A stretch of 64,000 bases of DNA from Phoronis australis (lineage: Eukaryota; Phoronida; Phoronidae), in the NCBI GenBank assembly GCA_002633005.1, contig NMRA01000295.1, forward strand, positions 314,240 through 378,239, read 5' to 3'. Below, in pieces: positions 31,288 to 44,937 of this stretch. Position 1 is the first letter of the stretch. The number at the start of each line of letters is the position of its first letter. The notes under the pieces are model-generated. The model was given only the letters and a program-made list of their open reading frames with translations. It did not search any database and was not told where the DNA came from. A program made the position numbers and the translations under genes.

Positions 31288-34200
31288 TACGGAGGCTGTG
31301 GAAAACATTTATTTTTGACAAGCATGTAAACAGTAGGGCAAGGAGCCAATGTGGTGCCATCTGGTGGATGAACGATGAAGCTGCAGGACGACAGGTTTAC
31401 CTTGGTTACGATGTGTTCGCCAGTAGCGGTGGTTCTGGACGTTGCAGTGTTTACTCCATTTTCTATCACATGAAATGTCCTTATGTAGGATATAGTATGC
31501 TCCAAGATGCCATCGGTTTTTCATGTTGTGATGTTTAAAGCGGTTTATAGAGCGCCCACGATTAGGGCTTCTTACATATGCTGCCGCGGAGCTGTTTACT
31601 AGATGTCAGTATTTATTTATATTTTTGTTGCACTTGTTGTGCCACAGTAGATCATAGACTGCAGATACGCAATTTGGATAACTTCTTGTGCAATTGCCAG
31701 AGGAGACGCCACTCTCTTCCAATGCTCAAGCGCCACTTGTGAATAATGACGTCACAGCCAGTAGTGTTGGTCGCAGTTTGCGGGCAAAATCACAGATTTT
31801 GTGCTTTGAGAATGTGCCGCGTTATTAGTGAGTTTACTATGGTTCGTGGTCCTGTTTTGTATTTTTGACTCAGCTGTGCATTCTGGGAACTTTGAACTTA
31901 CCACAGTTTGTAAGTGGTAGTAGCTCCCTGCAGTACGTGTGGTCAAATCGACAACCACGAATTGCGGCTTCTCATATGCTAGAACTAGACCAAACTTCTA
32001 TACTTGGTTACTATAATACTTAGCTACTGTGTGTAGTCTGTAGTTATTGCTTCTGCTACTACAATGTGTTTTTTATGTACATAGGTTTTTTGTTTACAGT
32101 CGAGTGTATTTCTGTATCCTTCGAGTGTATTTCTGTATCCTTGTTGACGTTTGGCCCATCATTGGCAATGGTAAAATTGATTTGGGCTGGCATGTGACAT
32201 CACCACCTACGGGACCTGGGTTGTGGTGAGCGTCCCGTATAGTGAATCTATGATTTAAGGACGGGTGTACATATGCATAGTGCTGTTGATATTGGTTGGA
32301 TATACCTAGATTTCAGCGCTGAAGTCACATGTCAGTTCACTTTAATTGGATGAAAATCATTGCCCTGGATGGTTGATAATGTTGACAGTGGTTCGTATAT
32401 TTAATCAACTGTGAACAAACGAACCTATGTATATCAGTAACTCGCTAGTCTGATGGAACTATTTAACAAATGCATACAAAGTCCTTCAAGCTGAGTGATG
32501 GTGGTGACTTGGGACTGTGGTTAAGTTTTGAGGTAATGGGCTACCTTCGCTACCAATGATTAAATTTCTTAATTAAGTTTTTAAGAAATAATTGTAGACC
32601 CATAAAACTGGATTCATAAAACCCTTGATTGATCTCGTGACTTGCACATCGAAAGCAGTGCCTTGAGGTTTGTAATCATGTGACCCTGTTTTTTTTCTAA
32701 AAAAAAATAATTCACAGAGATCCACATAATTTCCACAAACATGAATTATTTAATATGAAACTTGTAAATCCTGTTTCTTTAATCAAGTAGTATGACTAGG
32801 ATACACCTCTAAGGTCTTAGCCTGGTAGCACCCTGTGTCACAACAAAGATATCAACAGTGTTGTTATTTGACAGCCAGGTTCTTGGGCTGAAAGAGCTGA
32901 AAAGAAAATTCCAAAACACTTTTGTGTCGGATAGAAAAAAGAAACAGAATTTGTAAGTATCGTGGGACAAAATCATGTTTGCGAAAGATATAGCTCATGA
33001 AAAATTGCAATTTTATAGAAGAAACGCGGTGGTGTGGTTACAAATATCTGGGCATTTCTCTTGCACGCATTATAATGTTCATTAAGGCTTACTAAGGTAA
33101 CCAATTAGCTCAAATCACTGGGTACGTCTTGCTGAATAATTTCCTATGGTGAAATATTGGTCTATTCCTATGCTTTTGAAACGGAGAGCCTAGGCAGTTT
33201 TTTAACTTTGAGGAGCAAGAGTGTTTGCATATTCGCGTTGGGTTTTTTGCTTACTTTGAAAGAAGAGCTTGCCTTTCTAACACCTGTTAACAGAGACTGA
33301 ATCGGTCTGAGAAAGGTGAACTCAGTCTCCTTTATTGGAATATTGTGCATGTACATAAGCATAAGTGGTCACAAATACTGTCGTATGTTGATATGAAATG
33401 CATTAAAAGCCCAACATTCGGAGCACCCCACTTTAAAGGGTGTGACTGAGGTAAGGACCAGGTGAATTTAAGGTTAATTTTTGGCATTGTTGGTTGGAAT
33501 AGACTTCAGCTTTGAGTTCTTAGCTTTGATCAGGGCTGTAAGACAACAAAATCCGTTGTATTTTGGGATTTTATTAAAAATCGCCCATTTCTTGCTGAAA
33601 TCGAGACTGGTTACACTGGCTTAAAGTGCGTTTATCAGTGGGATTTACCTCTTACCAGCAAATCATTGGACTGGATCAGCGGAGGTCTTTGGTTGGATTT
33701 CACGCGGATGCTGAGCTCAGAAAAACACTTTTCTTGCCGATAACATGGCATCGACGTTAGTCTTACTGTATTTTGTACCATTTTACTGGAACTGAGGTTA
33801 TACTTAAATGCTTCTTTTGTCGCTACAACATTTTGTGGTGTTTTAGCTATGACACTTGGTGTGATTTGGTTGTGATTCCGTTGTGCATGGAGTATGATAT
33901 GTGGTCTTATTCCACGAACGAAGTTGTAATATTCGTTAGATCGTCTGGTGCATGAACTCATTTGTGAGACTGCTCAGGTTTAAAGTGTGGTGGTGTGACT
34001 CCACCTTCTCTGAGAAATAACTTTTGTTTTATCCCCCCTTGTTGTGAAACTGGAGTTGGTTTGATGTGCACTCACCATATTCTGAACAAAGCGTGACCAG
34101 CTGGGCCTAGCCAAAAAAAGGCCCGTTTGTTGTGCCTGGTCCAAGCTGCGGAGCTCAGAAGTCAAGGCTAATTTGAGTTGAGATGGATTGCAGAGCGATT

Positions 34201-34750
34201 CTATAATTGTAAGGGGCCAAGATCAAAAGTTTGTTTTTTTACCCAGAAGGCCTATCGTCGAAACGACACCTGGCGTAGGTTTTGTAATGTGACCTTGGCG
34301 TGGGTGTAACCCCAGATGTCTGGGACTCATTCGTTTTTTTTTTTTAAATTGATTGCATGTGCAGTCTCTTACGATATTTTCTTATATTTTTGTCTCCAGG
34401 TGTCAGTCAGACATTAAACCGAAATCCATAATTGTGCTTTATCTAGAAAATCAAATTTTCCAGACGACTTTCGCTGCATTTGTAGTCATGTATTGATTAA
34501 CAAAAAGATTGAGTCGCCACTTGCCTACCGGCGTTAGGCGATTCTCCACTTGCTTCGCACAGAAATAACTGCCAGAATTATAATGAGATTTTAGCAAATA
34601 GTTTATGGCATCTACACATTGCAATTAGAAGTGGTGTTTTTAGTGTTTGCTTTTGTGGAGAAATATGACAAAATGGAATGTCACTTGTCCGACATATCAT
34701 GTGCTAAATAAGCGACGAATCTTTGGAAGTTTTTCCTAAGTTTGCATTTT
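31288..34750 (+). other. Downstream of ARNT stop: 3'UTR of unknown length, then non-coding
   Basis: No strong poly-A signal is close to the stop; ATTAAA first appears at 32559-32564 and again at 33402-33407. A dispersed repeat copy lies at 31700-31852, and a 22-bp unit (CGAGTGTATTTCTGTATCCTT) is doubled near 32100-32141. No gene is recognised in the rest. Confidence 0.5.
31700..31852 (+). repeat. Dispersed repeat, copy 2
   Basis: Diverged copy of 12590-12790: GGAGACGCCACTCTCTTCC, TGACGTCACAGCCAGTAG, GAGAATGTGCCG and TTTACTATGGTTC occur in the same order. It may be within the ARNT 3'UTR. Confidence 0.65.
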
Positions 34751-34939
34751 NNNNNNNNNNNNNNNNNNNNNNNNNNNNNNNNNNNNNNNNNNNNNNNNNN
34801 NNNNNNNNNNNNNNNNNNNNNNNNNNNNNNNNNNNNNNNNNNNNNNNNNNNNNNNNNNNNNNNNNNNNNNNNNNNNNNNNNNNNNNNNNNNNNNNNNNNN
34901 NNNNNNNNNNNNNNNNNNNNNNNNNNNNNNNNNNNNNNN
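34751..34939. other. Assembly gap (N run)
   Basis: 189 Ns followed by a C-run; frames across it are artefacts. Confidence 1.
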
Positions 34940-35315
34940 AACCCCCCCCCCCCACCAAAAGAAAAACAAAAACGCTAACACTCCTTTTTGGTTTAGTTAA
35001 CGTAAAAACTGTGGTTGCACCTTACAAAATCCTAGATCCGCCAGGAGGTTGGTCCCTGCTATCTCATCGAACTTTCTTTCCGGGTCCGAAGAGACGTACT
35101 GTGAGACCGAGAACATTTAATGGTCAATTTACCTCAATTCACACTAGGATATAAACTATGTGTCTGACTCAAAAAGATGATTAATGGAAACATTCATTTT
35201 TCTTGACAAGTGAAATATGAATATTTAGGCAGTTATTTCAGTTTTAATTACGCTCGACATTACGTCGCCGTCTTTCTACCCATTTTGGTGGGCTCGTTTT
35301 GTAAAAAAAAAATAG

Positions 35316-35680
35316 TTAAGTAAGGCATCTTTCGTTTCGTACACAGTTTCTCGAATAGGCGGTAGTGGATGCAGGTGATGTAAAATGAACATGTTTTATT
35401 GTCAGGCTGAAAGAGGTGACTCGATCTTGTCCACACACACGCACATCGGGCTTGTTACCATGTTTTACACGCAATTGGAAACGAACCGACGACAGGTGCT
35501 TACACCTTAGGCAGTTCAAGCAGAACTCGCACTGCCCGTCTACCGCTGTGGGCGAATCCGTTCTGACTTCCGAGAGGCCACAAGGTTCAGGCACCTTTAA
35601 CACGGCGTCCTTGTCGTGCACAAAGGGAAGCGATTCGTCTCCATGATAGCGAAGTATATCAGTAGAGACGGGGTGTTTTT
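35316..35680 (-). other. Unassigned open frame, possible Cys-rich exon
   Basis: An open minus-strand frame reads ... VSTDILRYHGDESLPF ... GQCEFCLNCLRCKH ... and ends CVRNERCLT. The 35440-35640 part is more GC-rich than its surroundings. The run CEFCLNCLRC is Cys-dense. I recognise no family, no convincing acceptor and no partner exon. It could be an exon of an unknown gene on the minus strand or chance. Confidence 0.2.
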
Positions 35681-37009
35681 ACACACGTGTTTTTTTATTC
35701 GGTTGTGTAAATAGAAAGTAGTCTAAAATAAATTTACTTAAAGTCGTCTTTAGAACGCGAACATATGGCCAATACGACGAACAATAGTTAAAATCGCTCT
35801 GACGTTTCTACGCTACTGAATAAACAGGCGTCCGTATTATGGTTCGGGACCAACGTTGCGGAGTATTAAACGATCATCTGTTTACATGAAGATTACGGGA
35901 TGACTGTGCTGGAAAAGGTAATCTTTTTCTCTTTACTAATTATCGCGGCAATATAATCCAAAATTTACATTGGTTTTGTTTAAGGTTCATGGATACTGTT
36001 GATTTGTAAACTAAAAGCAAAATTCTCAGTTGAAATTGCTTGTATTTCGTCAATTTTGCAAAATCAACGTATTGATCTGAAACTACAGATATCCGAGAAC
36101 CACCAATATCGTAAGGCGAAACATAAATATTGAGGTCCATCTTTGGCATTTCCCATCCCCATAGTGTATAAGTATTGTAACAAGATTTGTGTAAACAGTC
36201 CCGATTTTTCCAGTATCAAATTTCCGCCGAGTCCTCGATTTGCATTGGCCAACAGTTTATACTTTGATATCTTGTGTATGCTCACAACGTTTAGCCAATC
36301 TCTTGCTGGTTCACCGTGTCGTATATGTATATACACCAAAAGCTAGACGATATATATTTTTACCTGTGTGGGTTCAGTCTGCTCACTTGGGCAACACAGA
36401 CATACAGTTTGGAGAATGTGTCAATTCAACCCTTTTGTTTTCGTCAGTACCTCCTGGGTTCGTAAAAATTGCCGGTCAGATCTTTAAGGCAGAGAAATCA
36501 GTTCAAGGATCGAAGACATGACTGCTTTGCCTGAACTTAGAGTAGGACCGAACTGCGCAAACTGTTCGCGGGTTGCGGACCAAATTCTGCTACTGGGTCA
36601 AAAGCACAATTTCGTAGATGCGAGAATTTAGCGAGTAAAACTAGTAATACGGCTAAATCCTATGCGATCTCTTATTTTACGAGGTTCTCGCGTCAACGGA
36701 ACGCACGCCTGCTGGTTCGCTCGAACCACTATAAGGACGGGCGCTTCAGTGAAACACCGGAAGCCGGCTAAGTTTAGTTGCTTCATAAAACCTGCAAATC
36801 ATGTCTACAAAATCGACAAACATTAGAACAGTCCTAGACATCAACATGTTCACCTAGAAATTATGTTGCAGAACTTAACGGAAAATATACAACGTGTCAG
36901 CTCGGATTGTACAGTCTTAATCGTAAGATCGAACCTTCAGATCAGAAATGGCTGTTCGGACTCGGATACCACGATATCTCACTAGTGAGATACAGTAACA
37001 TTTTGGGGG

Positions 37010-37085
37010 GAAACCGAGGCCGGATTCGAACCCGGGCGCCAAGAGTTTCGAGTCGCCGACTTTACCACCACTCAGCGGCTGACGT
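37010..37085 (-). repeat. tRNA-like relic with A and B boxes
   Basis: Minus strand: GCCGCTGAGTGGTGGTAAAG (A-box region) and CCCGGGTTCGAATCCGG (B box, T-arm able to pair). The spacing suggests a long-variable-arm tRNA such as Ser or Leu, but the acceptor stem is not evident. Confidence 0.55.
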
Positions 37086-38100
37086 CATCGAACGTGAAAC
37101 CAGAATACTAAATGAGCACGCGCAACAATCGCATGTTCAGCAAAAGGCATTGCACCGACATTTATACGCTATAACAAATAAGACGCATAATTTTAATTCA
37201 GTAAAAATTTTCTCTCGTGTTCTCTCACTTGTAAATCACCGATCTCCAATTCGAATGCGGGTATCGTGTCGTAGGGATACTTTGACTTGAGCATTATAGT
37301 CTGTTACTTACTTTAGCAGACGATATTTTCAAGGTCGAAGCTTGGCGTGATAAAATGTGTAGTAAGCAATAATAGTTGCTAAACCTTAATTTATAGATTC
37401 ATTTCACTTCTATTTTGTTTAAATATCCAATTGGTTTTGAGTATAAGCATTATTTGACAAAAATAGCTCGGCTTTTCTTAAAAGGTCACGACCTCCGACC
37501 CCGGGCCACTGACATAAAAAGTAGTTACAAAGCCGAGGCGAGTCCAGAAAGGTAGACCGATTCATTGCTATGTTTCTCGTTAAGTATGTGGTATAAATAG
37601 ATTATAACATGTTCTCAGTTGTTATCCCCCTTATCTTTTGGATAATTACCACCCTCGGGGCTAACTTCCCTCGGGCGACTAATTCTCCAAACTCCACTCG
37701 GGCTCTAGATAGCGGGGGATAACGACTTCTCTATGTAATAATCTATATTTATGAACTGTTCCATTTTTGCACAAGAGGAAGTCAAATAATAGCATTTCTA
37801 TGATTTTTACGAAAAAAAAGTTGCATGAAAAGAAAACGAAATGATTTGAAGATTGTAATAGCGTCATATATTGATAACGTTATTTTGCGGTTGATGTAAT
37901 TTTCTTTTTTCTTAAATTTTTACTGAAACACACGGTCACCCGATCCAATGGATGATTGGTAAAAAGTCAAAAAATGAATTCCATAGGCTTTCTGCTTTCA
38001 GAAAATGTATAATTTTACAGAGGTAAAATCTACAGTGTAGTAGATATTTGGCAAAATGCGCAAAGGTTTGGATAAAGTTAAACAAGCGAAAATGACGGTA

Positions 38101-38285
38101 ATTGATGTTGAAGAAAGTGATGATGTTGATTAGGAATATCATAGCAATGATGATAGCGACAACGACGACGATGGTGTTGATAACGACATTGAGGATGATG
38201 ATGACCACGATGTCGATAATATCGATGAGAGAGACGACGAGGTTGGCGACGGTGGTGAACTTATATGGCGATGAAGACGATGGCA
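38101..38285 (+). repeat. GAT/GAC-rich low-complexity tract
   Basis: Trinucleotide-like repeats of GATGAT, GACGAC and similar; the short frames on both strands are repetitive and not genes. Confidence 0.8.
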
Positions 38286-38645
38286 GTAATTAAAGTTCTA
38301 TTCGGTTTTGAGTTCAAACAGAAATGTCGATACACATCATTCCGTCACACCTCTACACTCTGGATATAGCAAGGTAGACATTGTTGCTCTGAACTAACGT
38401 TATGTAGGAAACAGGAAAATGTCCAAATTTGGTTAACTTCGAAATATCGCGTCTCAGAAATGACTGATCGGATTCATATAAACAGTGCTGTCGTATATCT
38501 TTCCCTCTCTCCCTAAATGTTTCTAAAAAAGCAATGTCACGTGCCATGCGAGCACCCAGCCTTCAATGTGGGGGGACACGAATTTCTGTCTATGTGGACC
38601 TTTTGCTGACGAAATACCGGCGGGACTAAAAAAAATCTTAGTAAA

Positions 38646-38708
38646 AGGTCCGCGTTCTCAAAGATTCGAACCCCACATTTTTTAGGCACGCGCTACGCTA
38701 GCAGTCCA
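38646..38708 (-). repeat. tRNA-like relic with A and B boxes
   Basis: Minus strand: TGGACTGCTAGCGTAGCGCG (A-box-like) and TGGGGTTCGAATCTTTG (B box). A SINE head or tRNA pseudogene. Confidence 0.5.
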
Positions 38709-41700
38709 TAAAATTGCATGCAGATGGCGTTGTTATTCTCTTTTTTGATCCGTAAGAGTGGGGTTCCTAAATGCACCAGTGGCACTTATGCTAACGCAGG
38801 TGTTGTTTTTCTCTAAAAGTGTCATTTTATCAGCCAGCAGGCAAGGATGCAGAGTACCACATGTATACTGTATACGACTCGCTCACTGAGACAACACTGT
38901 TACCTGTGCCATTAATATAATAGGAAATGACTATGTTAGAAAAAACTCGCTTCTTTTGAAGTCCCACGGACGGCTAAATTAGGAGCATTAGAAATCGTAA
39001 ATGCCAAAATAGAATAAATGTTAGCACTGGTGAACCTTCTAGTTAAGAATGAATGAGTTCCATTGATAAAAGTGTTGTCACGTGTTATTAGTAACGCTAT
39101 TTTAGTTCTTCGTTGTGAATTAAACAACCAAAACAGAGGGTTTTTTTCAGCAACATGGACAGAAACTAACGTAGCCACGCATCTGGCGCAATTGCGATAA
39201 TTGGATAGGTGAAATTAATTGAATGAGTACACCTGTAGTGTCTTTAACGAATATGGCGAATAATCGCAACAAGATCTTTTAAGTTGATGTGAGGCAAAAT
39301 CTATAGGCGGAATGCATTAAGTTTATTAATTCCTCAGTTGCTTTGGTTATTCTTTGTAACGCTTCAACGGAGTTACCATGACAGTCAAGAATTCCCTTTA
39401 ATTTGCCTGTTTCGTAACCAGGAACGAGGTAAATTGTCAGTAAACGTGTATTAACACGAAATATCGTGTAAAGTCTTAATGCTGATACACCTTTATCAAC
39501 ATTGGAGTACACGTTGACCTATGATGTTGATTGTAAAAAACGAATAAGTAACTGCTATGGCATCAGTGAACTGTACATCCGGGTGTCTCATGGTGTTTGA
39601 GCATCATTGTGCATTCATGAACGCTTAGTCTGTACGCGCCCAGTGATAGCACACGAAAGAAACTACGAGGATACGTACAACTAGTAGGCAGGTATTTCGA
39701 GCTTCAAGGGAACAAAGTCAGGCGGAATGGTGATGCTCACTACGTTCAAAAGAAAGTGTCCACATAAACTCTAAAAACAGCACGCCGGCGGGTTACTTTT
39801 TGGTCATGATAGGAAACCTCACCACCTCCTCTGGCATCCAATTCTCACTGCTTTAGAAGGGTTTCCCAATACGATCCGTCGCGATCGCCGATGACGTCAC
39901 AGGAAATGAAAGCGTTCATTTTATGCGGTGCATAGTTATTTTTGAAATAAGCTATGATTGAAATTTTTCTTTTGTCCCCATAAGTCCCAGAGTGTGTGAT
40001 TAATAGTCCGTTGCATTAGAGAGATTCATTATTCACGCTTAATGGCTTGCCGCAAATAGTTTTCTTGGGGCATTTGTCTTTTCTCAGTTCCAGTTACTGG
40101 TGGCTCGAGACGGTTATGTGCTAATTCATTAAGAACAAATATGGCATTCATATGTCTCACGGCTAAGTCACCTACTTTTTCACTGCACACTCCCAGACAC
40201 ATTTGCATTGATTACCCGAATCTTCCAAGCGATTTGCTGAGTCCCAAAATCAGTTTATTGGCCGAAAAAAGTATTTAGCATACTTAGTTTAAAAAAAAAT
40301 GAAAATGAAAATGAATATTACGAAGACAATGTGGTCACGACGTCAATGCCCCATGACTACAGTCTTTTACTTTGATCGTGTTGTGGGAAAACTCTAAATG
40401 TTATTTCTGAAAATAGTCCAATCGTCGGTATTTCAATATTATAATTCCCATTAAACACTCGCTTCGACGCTAACTTCAAAATATTTCCGGTTTATTGAAG
40501 CATGAAATAGTCTTAAGAAATAAGTCTCAGTGATAATAAGCGGATCTTATTTATAAAACAACTAGATAGCAGAAAGTAGTCACAAAAAGACATTATACGA
40601 TCCAACACGACCGTCGTCCTAATGAATTAATTTCGACACTGTGGCATTCCGATGACTCAAAAATCCTGCTTTGAGAAAATACAAACTGGCTATTTGATAA
40701 TGGATCACAGCGTCTGTACGTATTTTCACAGACAGCTTTTAAGCTACCGACATTTTTATTAATTGCAGGTAAGGTTTCAATGATGTTGTGACACCAGTCT
40801 AATTTCGTGTTTTATACGAGTCAACGAGCAAAGTAAAACTTTCGAAAAGATCTTATAGAATTTTAAAATCTCAGCTTGGTAATTCCAGAGGTGACAATAG
40901 TTCAATTCATACTGGCTTCTTTAGACAGTAAACATCGGAGGTTTCCGCTAGTCATTCACGATGGCAAACATAATTGATGAAATCCTCGGCAAAGTGATAC
41001 AACAAGGAGAGGATGGGGATAAAAAATGAAAGATTTTAGGTTCCGTCTGAATGCTTCGCACGATCTGTCTAACTGTGCTGGGAATTAACAATGGCCAAAT
41101 GAAGCAAGGCACTTGAAAAGAGCAAGGTAAAAAGATGAAGCTCGGTTTATTAATGAGCTCGATAATAGTAATAATTTTAAAAGCTGCTATGAACCGAGTT
41201 CTCTAGCCTGTTTTATGAAAAGTGACTTAAGACTAAGAAAGAAATTTGGTTTTGCGCCCCCTCCTTACAGTTGCTGAATTAAGGTTCAGCCAAACAACTA
41301 TTGGCGTATCACTGTTTAGAAATCCTTCACAGAAAAAATTTCCAGTAACTAGCAGTTATGTCGATATAGACTTCGCATTTTTGCATAAGCGAGGTATTAT
41401 TATTTTTCAGTTCAGTTGTGTGAAGCGTAAGACTAAACTTTTGTCTTAGTCTTATCTCACTTTACACGAAACAGGCCCAAGGGAATGCTATGTCGTTCCT
41501 ATCCGTTGTCTGAATTAAAATGGGCCAGTACCAATCTCCTGGTAGACATTCTGCCTTGGCAAATTGAAACTAACCCACCGTGACAAGCAAATTAATGCGC
41601 CTGGTGAGCAGCAATGACCACCTGAAAGTTCTTCTGAAACCTAGCAACCATTTGTTATCTGAGTAAGGTGCAAGTTCATGCCGATTTTAAATCGGCGTCC

Positions 41701-42600
41701 TATATCAAACGTTGTTTTTTGTAGAAGGCATAGATTTGATGCCCCTTCATGAATGAGCCGTATAATAGGATTGCAGGCGTAGTAACACCGTTAAAATGAA
41801 CCCCGTAACTAAAATCACACCAGGAACGCCATCGTTTTGAGTCTATTTGTCCATTCGTTGTGTCTAAGTTGGTGAAAACCACCAAATTGTCTTCAAAGGG
41901 ATTAAGAGCGCGCATTTACAGAAATGTTTATTTCCTATTCAAGAATTTATTTTGGTGTTTTGGTTTAAAGGAACATTGTCGGGGAGAAAAGGAATTTTAT
42001 CCTCAGCAACATCCGGGGCCCCGCTCTACTGACGGAGCTAAACACATCTCGATAAACGGCTGACCAACCGTATTTTAACTTCAACAAAGTCACCGGCCTT
42101 ATTTTCAGTGAACGATTGACAGACCACTGCGATAATTGGCTATGAAGTAACTTTTGTGCAACCGTGGCCTGGTGAGTGCATGGAGACTGTGTATCAGTTC
42201 CAGTCTAGAGGCCAATGATCCATGTACCTAAACCCGCATACGGGCTGTTTTGATCAATGCATAACTTTGATCTAGTCCAGTCAAGGGGTCTCGGCAGAGT
42301 AAGCAAGCGATCCCCTCGGGTAGATATTTTGTCTCTTTCGGTATCAATGTTTTTGAACTTTTCATCATTTGGTAGTTTTACACCGGAGCACCCATTTTCC
42401 TGATGTTACATTCATTGTCTGATTTTGGATGTCCCGGCCGTAAACCCCTGGCTTGTCTTGCATACGCTGAACAGCCTTTTCCCTTAGGAAATATCTGGGA
42501 TGTCAACGTGGTCTTGAATGCATGAGTGCAATCGTGAACGCATCGTGAATTACCTGTTACTAAGACGTTACATGACATGTCATGTGTAGTTGCTATGGTG

Positions 42601-42648
42601 ATGTCGACGAAGGCCAGCATGTCTCAGTCTCTTCAGTATCTTGTGCAG
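42601..42648 (+). other. Possible first coding exon with strong donor
   Basis: ATG at 42601 starts MSTKASMSQSLQYLVQ, ending in CAG followed by the strong donor GTAAGA (from 42649). An upstream in-frame ATG exists at 42595. No promoter or next exon is identified. Confidence 0.2.
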
Positions 42649-43485
42649 GTAAGACCAGTTTTTCGACTGTTGTCTGAGTGAATGTTGTTAACACGCCATC
42701 AAAAGAAACATACTGGTTTTTCAGTTTTTCGGCTGCAATTCAGATGTAACCTACTGCTCCATGTGTTGTCGTCCGTTTTCGTTGGTTATCGGTAGATTCT
42801 TAACGGACTGTTAGTGTTGATAAGTCCAAGACCCGGAGTCTCAAGATAGTGAACCGCATGGATATCACTATGTGTCTGTGTATGGTTCAACAATCAGCTT
42901 TGTTTTTATCTGTTTTAATTAGATTTATACCGACTTGTACGCAAATACCAGGCGTAAATGGACGAAACATAGCGTGGCTGGGAATAACGCATAGCCGATA
43001 ACAAGTTCGATCAATGAGATAATATATTTTTGATTACCTTCCCCACAAAAGACAGGAATAATAACAATATTATTATGGAATGGATGAAAGTATTTGCCCA
43101 AAGAAACAATGACATTCGCATAAAAACCATGTTTTGAACTACTATTTAACCTAGGTCCACAATAACACTTCAGTTTAAGAATCATAATTATTTTATTATC
43201 CTTGCACTGCTGTTTGAAATCTCGGCGATACGATGTTCAACACGACCATTAGCGTTTAGTCTTTACCTAAACATAACTGTCATAAAGCTAACATTGTGAC
43301 AGACCTGAAGTGACATTACCAAATGATATTTTTTTTCACCATCGATTTTCTCTCTGTGGCTGTCCACCTGTATCTTACGCCTTCCCATCTATGATTATGA
43401 TCAATTTATAATTATAATCCTTCACGTGTGAGTGGACGGGACGGTAGATTAGACTGGTGGTGTTGCTCAAAGCCTGCACACGATT

Positions 43486-43731
43486 TTCGCCGGTTCCCCG
43501 GGTTAATCGGCTAAGCGGCTATCTTTGTAGAGTTTCGTAAACGCAAGTATCTCGGATAGTTTCATCACGGGCTTCGCTTGTAATACATGGCGATATCTCG
43601 CAGTCTTGCGTGCTCTTGCGTTTTCGCGTGATTTCGCCTTTACGGAACGCGTGCCTGATTAGTTTTCGAGTGACGACTTCCCTCCCCAATCGCATAATGT
43701 CTTTCCCGGTTAACTGGGCGGAACCGGCGAA
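43486..43731 (+). mobile_element. Small inverted-repeat element
   Basis: Left TTCGCCGGTTCCCCGGGTTAA (43486-43506) pairs imperfectly with right TTAACTGGGCGGAACCGGCG (from 43710). About 246 bp, non-coding. Confidence 0.45.
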
Positions 43732-44937
43732 GTCATTCACGTGCCGCCAGTGACATCATGGAACTGAGTTCTATAGTGCCACGTAACTGGTTTCCTGCGT
43801 GACCCCTAGGGCAGCGAGTAGCCGTGAGCGCTCGAAACCTTTCTAACACGTAGTCCGCATGCTTGATTCTGGTAACCTTCAGTATTACAAACATGTAATT
43901 AGAAGCAAAATGTTTAAATAGACTAAATAATTTATAGAGAATATATCTATTTGTGCCATATTCTGCTGCACGGACGCTATCGCTGTTCGCCTTAAGTTAA
44001 AATAAACGCAGAACGTCCACATCCTCATATTCGTCCACAAGACTTTTGCATCTGACGTGAAGTGGCGATGCGACCGATAAGCGACCCCTTGATGAATGAG
44101 ATAACCTGTTCAATCTTCAATTTCTACAAGAACTCTTGAATTAGTTGAAGAGGATAATGTGTTAGTCTGTTTTGAATAGCGTGCACAAGTGAGCAGCAAA
44201 ATAAGAGGATTCGCAAAATGTCGCGAGATATCGCCAAGTTTTGCAAGCAAAGTACGTGATTCCTTAACGAGATGATTGCGTCCATGAAACTTTACTCTGT
44301 ATTCATGCTAAGATGTGATATCAGCAACGTCACGGATTTGATTTGCATAAATGCACCTTGCTATCATTGGGAAGGAAACCAGATGTTTCGCTCTTGTCAA
44401 CAAAGAACATGATTAGTATCCGTGGCAACTGTTTTTTCTAACCACTGTTTTGGAAGGACTCAGGAGCCTCGGGGAATATTCAGGCGTGCCTGTGAATAGT
44501 GCTTAATGTGGCGCCCTCTGCTTTTCGTGTTCAATTCTTTTGATCTTGAAAGGTATGAAATAAAACATCCGGCATGTCCCTGACCGTAGGCAGAACTGCA
44601 TAATTACGGGAAGGCCGGTAGATGCACTTGTTTGCACGAAATGAATAAAAATCTAATCACATTGAAGGCAGATATATAATGGATTAGTCTTCCGCTACAC
44701 GTAATTCTATGAGCGTTATGTTTTAAACTAAAACAGACCTTAAAAGTACACGAAACCCTGTTCTTGTGATTTCAACCGGTTCTCGTGCGGTCACCTGCCA
44801 ATGCATCACTGGCGTCCTACTTGAGTGATGAAAGCGAGGTCCAACCAAAAACGTACTCTCTGCGTCAAAGTTTTGATGTTTTGGTTCTTGGCTGGTATTC
44901 TTCCCTATAGATGCCGTCTTACTCGCCTAAAGCGTAG

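Larger units (their letters stand above)
34940..44937. other. Region without a recognised gene
   Basis: AT-rich DNA with two tRNA-like relics, a GAT-rich low-complexity tract (38101-38285), a dispersed-repeat copy (38419-38482), a small inverted-repeat element (43486-43731), a possible first exon near 42601, and the Cys-rich frame at 35316-35680. Other short frames lack any supported function. Confidence 0.6.

Noticed and set aside
36907-37290. 127-codon frame
   Set aside because: It overlaps a tRNA-like relic on the other strand and has no recognisable domain.
37618-37723. Possible mini-element with GTTATCCCCC inverted ends
   Set aside because: Only a 10-bp pair about 100 bp apart, with no target duplication; could be chance.
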